Origin: Streptomyces sp. CB02980 | Lineage (GTDB): Bacteria > Actinomycetota > Actinomycetes > Streptomycetales > Streptomycetaceae | Assembly (NCBI RefSeq): GCF_014451325.2 | Contig: NZ_JACSCH020000001.1 | Location: 121,102 to 185,101 of the forward strand | Direction: 5' to 3' | DNA length: 64,000 bases | Part shown: positions 61,992 through 64,000 of the stretch, piece after piece | Layout of the letters: every line of letters begins with the position of its first letter | Position numbering within the stretch: position 1 is the first letter of the stretch | Position numbers and translations under genes: made by a program | Notes under the pieces: model-generated | The model's input: only the letters and a program-made list of their open reading frames with translations | Databases searched by the model: none | Told to the model about the DNA's origin: nothing

Positions 61992-62027
61992 GACGGCCGC
62001 GCCTTCCAGCGGACCGGCGCGGCCGTC
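61992..62027 (-). terminator. Terminator after the DMT transporter gene
   Basis: GACGGCCGCGCC (61992-62003) and GGCGCGGCCGTC (62016-62027) form a perfect 12-bp stem, about 40 bp past the transporter's stop. Confidence 0.75.
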
Positions 62028-62067
62028 GCGACGATGGAACCGTCCGGCCGGTCCGGTGTGGGTTGAG

Positions 62068-63042
62068 TCAGGGGACGCGTACGGGACTGGGCGAGCTCCC
62101 GGGCACCGCCCCAAGGCCTTCCGGCGCGTCCCCTACCTCCGCCCCAAGGCCTTCCGGCACGTCCCCTACCTCCGCCCCGTGGCCCTCCGGCGCGCCGAAC
62201 CACGCCACCGCGACCGCGCCCACGACCGCGAGGACAAAGCCGAGGACAGCGAGCCAGGCGAAACCCGGACGCGAGGCATCACCCAGCCACCACACCCCGA
62301 TCATGCCGGGGAGCACCGTCTCGCCCACCACCAACGCCGCCGTCGCCCCGTTCACCGAACCGATCTGGAGCGCGACGGTGTGCAGATACATGCCGCCGAT
62401 CCCCGCGACGAGAATCGCGTACAGCGCCGGATCGGTAAGGAGCGTGCCGAGGTCGAAGGGTTCGACGCCGTTCAGGATCCGCACCCCGACACCCAGCGCG
62501 CCGAAGCCGAGCCCAGAAAGCAGACCGGCCAGGATCGCCGCCCGCGCGCCAAGGAGACGTACGAGAACTGTGCCGCCCACCATGAGGAGCAGGGCGATCG
62601 CAAGCAGCCACCAGTGCGTGGCGGCCTGAGTGTGCCCACTGCCCTCCGGGCCCGCGGCGCTCGCCAGGAGCACCAGCGCGGAGCAGACCACACCGATCGA
62701 TGTCCACTCCGCGCGGGTGAGCCGGATCCCGAGCAGCCGGACGCTCAGGACCGCCGTGACGACCAGATTCGCGCTGATCACGGTCTGGGACAGGAAGAGC
62801 GGCAGCAGCCGGGCCGCAAGCGCCCCGAGACCGAAACCGATGAAGTCCAGGATCGTGCCGACGACGAACTCCCAGGTCGTCGCCGCCTTCGCCGTGGAGG
62901 ACAGACTCGGCCCCCCGCGCTCCGTGAGCCGACCCGCGGCCGCCTCACGCCGGGCGGACTTGCGCGACCCGACGGCCTGCAGGACGGAACCCGTGCCGTA
63001 ACAGATCGAGGCGGCGATGGCGGTCAGCAGTCCTATGAGCAC
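62068..63042 (-). CDS. DMT-superfamily transporter
   Basis: GTG 63042 with GGAG nine bases upstream gives 324 aa with nine or ten helices: LIGLLTAIAASICYGTGSVL, EFVVGTILDFIGFGLGALAA, LFLSQTVISANLVVTAVLSV, WWLLAIALLLMVGGTVLVRL, ILAGLLSGLGFGALGVGVRI, LVAGIGGMYLHTVALQIGSV and FAWLAVLGFVLAVVGAVAVA. This is the EamA/DMT arrangement of duplicated helix sets. The C-terminal tail holds an 11-residue repeat (APEGLGAEVGD) from a 33-bp tandem duplication at 62111-62176. The substrate is unknown. Confidence 0.88.
   Translation of the reverse strand: MLIGLLTAIAASICYGTGSVLQAVGSRKSARREAAAGRLTERGGPSLSSTAKAATTWEFVVGTILDFIGFGLGALAARLLPLFLSQTVISANLVVTAVLSVRLLGIRLTRAEWTSIGVVCSALVLLASAAGPEGSGHTQAATHWWLLAIALLLMVGGTVLVRLLGARAAILAGLLSGLGFGALGVGVRILNGVEPFDLGTLLTDPALYAILVAGIGGMYLHTVALQIGSVNGATAALVVGETVLPGMIGVWWLGDASRPGFAWLAVLGFVLAVVGAVAVAWFGAPEGHGAEVGDVPEGLGAEVGDAPEGLGAVPGSSPSPVRVP
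62111..62176 (-). repeat. 33-bp tandem repeat in the transporter C-terminus
   Basis: Two near-exact 33-bp units plus a partial third encode repeats of APEGLGAEVGD in the cytoplasmic tail. The length is a multiple of three, so the frame is kept. Confidence 0.8.
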
Positions 63043-63334
63043 CGAGTGGCTCCGTTCTAAAAGGGTTGGTACGGACTGCCAGACGTGGCATCGGGCGTCG
63101 AAGTTGCCTCCCGTAGCCACCCAGTGATCTGCCCCACCAGCCCCCTGCCGGGATGCCGCCGGCCCCCTTTCAAGGCTTCCAGCTTCAGCGGCCAACCGAA
63201 GAAGTAGTGTCGACCCACTCCCCCGGTTCTGCTCTTCGTCGCGTTGACAGGCCGCTTGGGCACCCTGCCGTGCCCACCCGTGGGGAGCACCCATGTCCGC
63301 CGGCGTGCCCGCGCCGGCGTGGTGATGTGCCTGT
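63043..63334. other. Intergenic region, no gene seen
   Basis: Promoter region of the DMT transporter and the flank of the small ORF. Nothing else is supported. Confidence 0.4.
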
Positions 63335-63475
63335 CTACCCGAGGAGGGCGGCACCGGCCTTGTAGTCGGCAGCCTGAGTCGGGGTCAGGTAGTGGCTGAC
63401 GCGAACGAGCACGGTGCCGCTGACATAGTCGTACTCGACAAGCATGGGCATGCCCGCGAACAGGGAGCAGCACAT
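63335..63475 (-). CDS. Small ORF, 46 aa (uncertain)
   Basis: ATG 63475 opens MCCSLFAGMPMLVEYDYVSG, then TVLVRVSHYLTPTQAADYKA and GAALLG before a stop at 63335. Codon bias is good but no ribosome site is clear. A head-to-head overlapping ORF on the plus strand (63474-63611, starting MVGVDQGSG) is equally short, so at most one is real. No family is recognised. Confidence 0.35.
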   Translation of the reverse strand: MCCSLFAGMPMLVEYDYVSGTVLVRVSHYLTPTQAADYKAGAALLG

Positions 63476-63630
63476 GGTGGGGGTCGACCAGGGTTCCGGG
63501 GAGCGGGTAGCGGTCGGGGCGAAGGCGTCCGCGCTCGCGCGGCTGCTCGCGGAGACGGGGCGGGACCCTACCGGTTTCGTGCGGCCGAGAGGATCGGCCG
63601 GCTGTCAGTGACCCTTCTTATGCTGACGTC

Positions 63631-64000
63631 ATGGAGATCACCAAGTCGATACTTGCGGAGGCCTGGCGGCGGACGGCTGCCGGACACGCCCTGCTCCACG
63701 AGGTCGGGTTGCCGCCCGTGGCCCTCTCGGACGACGAGCTGGAGGCATGTGCCGAGCGCGCTGAGGAGACGGAGGACGGCGGCCTGTGTCTGTTGCTTGA
63801 CGAGGACGGCACGGTGCGTGGCCATCACGGCGCCTACCGGGAGGTCTTTGCGACCCGAGACCTCGAACAGGTGCTTTACCTGATCGCCGAGGCCGCGATG
63901 AGCCGGCACGGCCGCAGCCCCGAGGAGACGGCAGTCGCGCTGGACCGGATCGATCCGGCCTGGGGCAGACGGTTCCGCAGTGGCGGCCTGGACGACACGG
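63631..64000 (+). CDS. Hypothetical protein, N-terminal part (continues beyond the window)
   Basis: ATG 63631 opens MEITKSILAEAWRRTAAGHA, LLHEVGLPPVALSDDELEAC, AERAEETEDGGLCLLLDEDG and YREVFATRDLEQVLYLIAEA; the frame is open to the window's end. The acidic, helical, soluble sequence resembles small immunity-type or regulatory proteins, but I cannot assign a family. Confidence 0.55.
   Translation, partial: MEITKSILAEAWRRTAAGHALLHEVGLPPVALSDDELEACAERAEETEDGGLCLLLDEDGTVRGHHGAYREVFATRDLEQVLYLIAEAAMSRHGRSPEETAVALDRIDPAWGRRFRSGGLDDT

Overview
The window is very GC-rich actinobacterial DNA. Its gene families (ECF42 sigma factor with a DGPF partner, DUF998, DUF4157, DUF4235/DUF3618, PknB-type kinases, HxlR and TetR regulators, F420/PPOX proteins) and its purine-rich ribosome binding sites point to Streptomyces or a close relative. 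The many broken insertion sequences, gene relics and niche genes suggest an accessory region such as a chromosome arm or a tRNA-linked island. That placement is an inference. No rRNA, ribosomal protein or core metabolic operon was seen.

Layout. 1-5 kb: the tail of a glycine-rich surface protein, a matrixin-type protease with a cysteine-switch-like motif and a C-terminal repeat propeller, a SLATT-like membrane protein, an AbfB-like trefoil protein and a secreted allene-oxide-cyclase-like protein. 5.6-12.6 kb: two large DUF4157 (eCIS core) proteins of the kind carried by contractile injection systems, separated by transposase debris, a double GNAT gene and a small conserved gene. 13-19.5 kb: an SDR, PPOX and haloalkane-dehalogenase operon opposite a TetR gene, then an ECF42 sigma factor fused in frame to a dying tyrosine recombinase, with its DGPF partner and a DUF998 membrane gene. 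19.9 kb: a tRNA-Trp gene.

20-34.8 kb is an insertion-sequence graveyard with IS630, IS5, ISL3 and NF041680-like remnants. Two elements appear to carry cargo between their terminal repeats: a SUKH-4-like immunity gene in an IS630 element and a DUF3626 gene in an IS5-like element. GNAT, DUF2283, maleylpyruvate-isomerase-like and methyltransferase genes lie between them.

35-50.6 kb holds envelope and signalling genes: DUF4239 and proline-rich membrane proteins, a carotenoid oxygenase, a kinase with a WD40 sensor, a nitroreductase/HxlR pair with clear palindromes, and a Ser/Thr kinase fused to an MFS transporter. It ends with an SDR-alpha/beta-hydrolase fusion whose promoter shares an operator with the neighbouring TetR gene. 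51-64 kb: a membrane-anchored Mrr-type nuclease, a decayed holin/DUF3618/DUF4235 cluster, PPK2, a secreted beta-propeller, an NmrA-like reductase with its HxlR regulator, a flavoprotein, a frameshifted crystallin-like gene and a DMT transporter.

The most unusual objects are the sigma-recombinase fusion, the kinase-MFS fusion, the paired DUF4157 proteins with a shared uncharacterised C-terminal region, and the two cargo-carrying insertion sequences. All family names come from reading the sequence; no database was searched.
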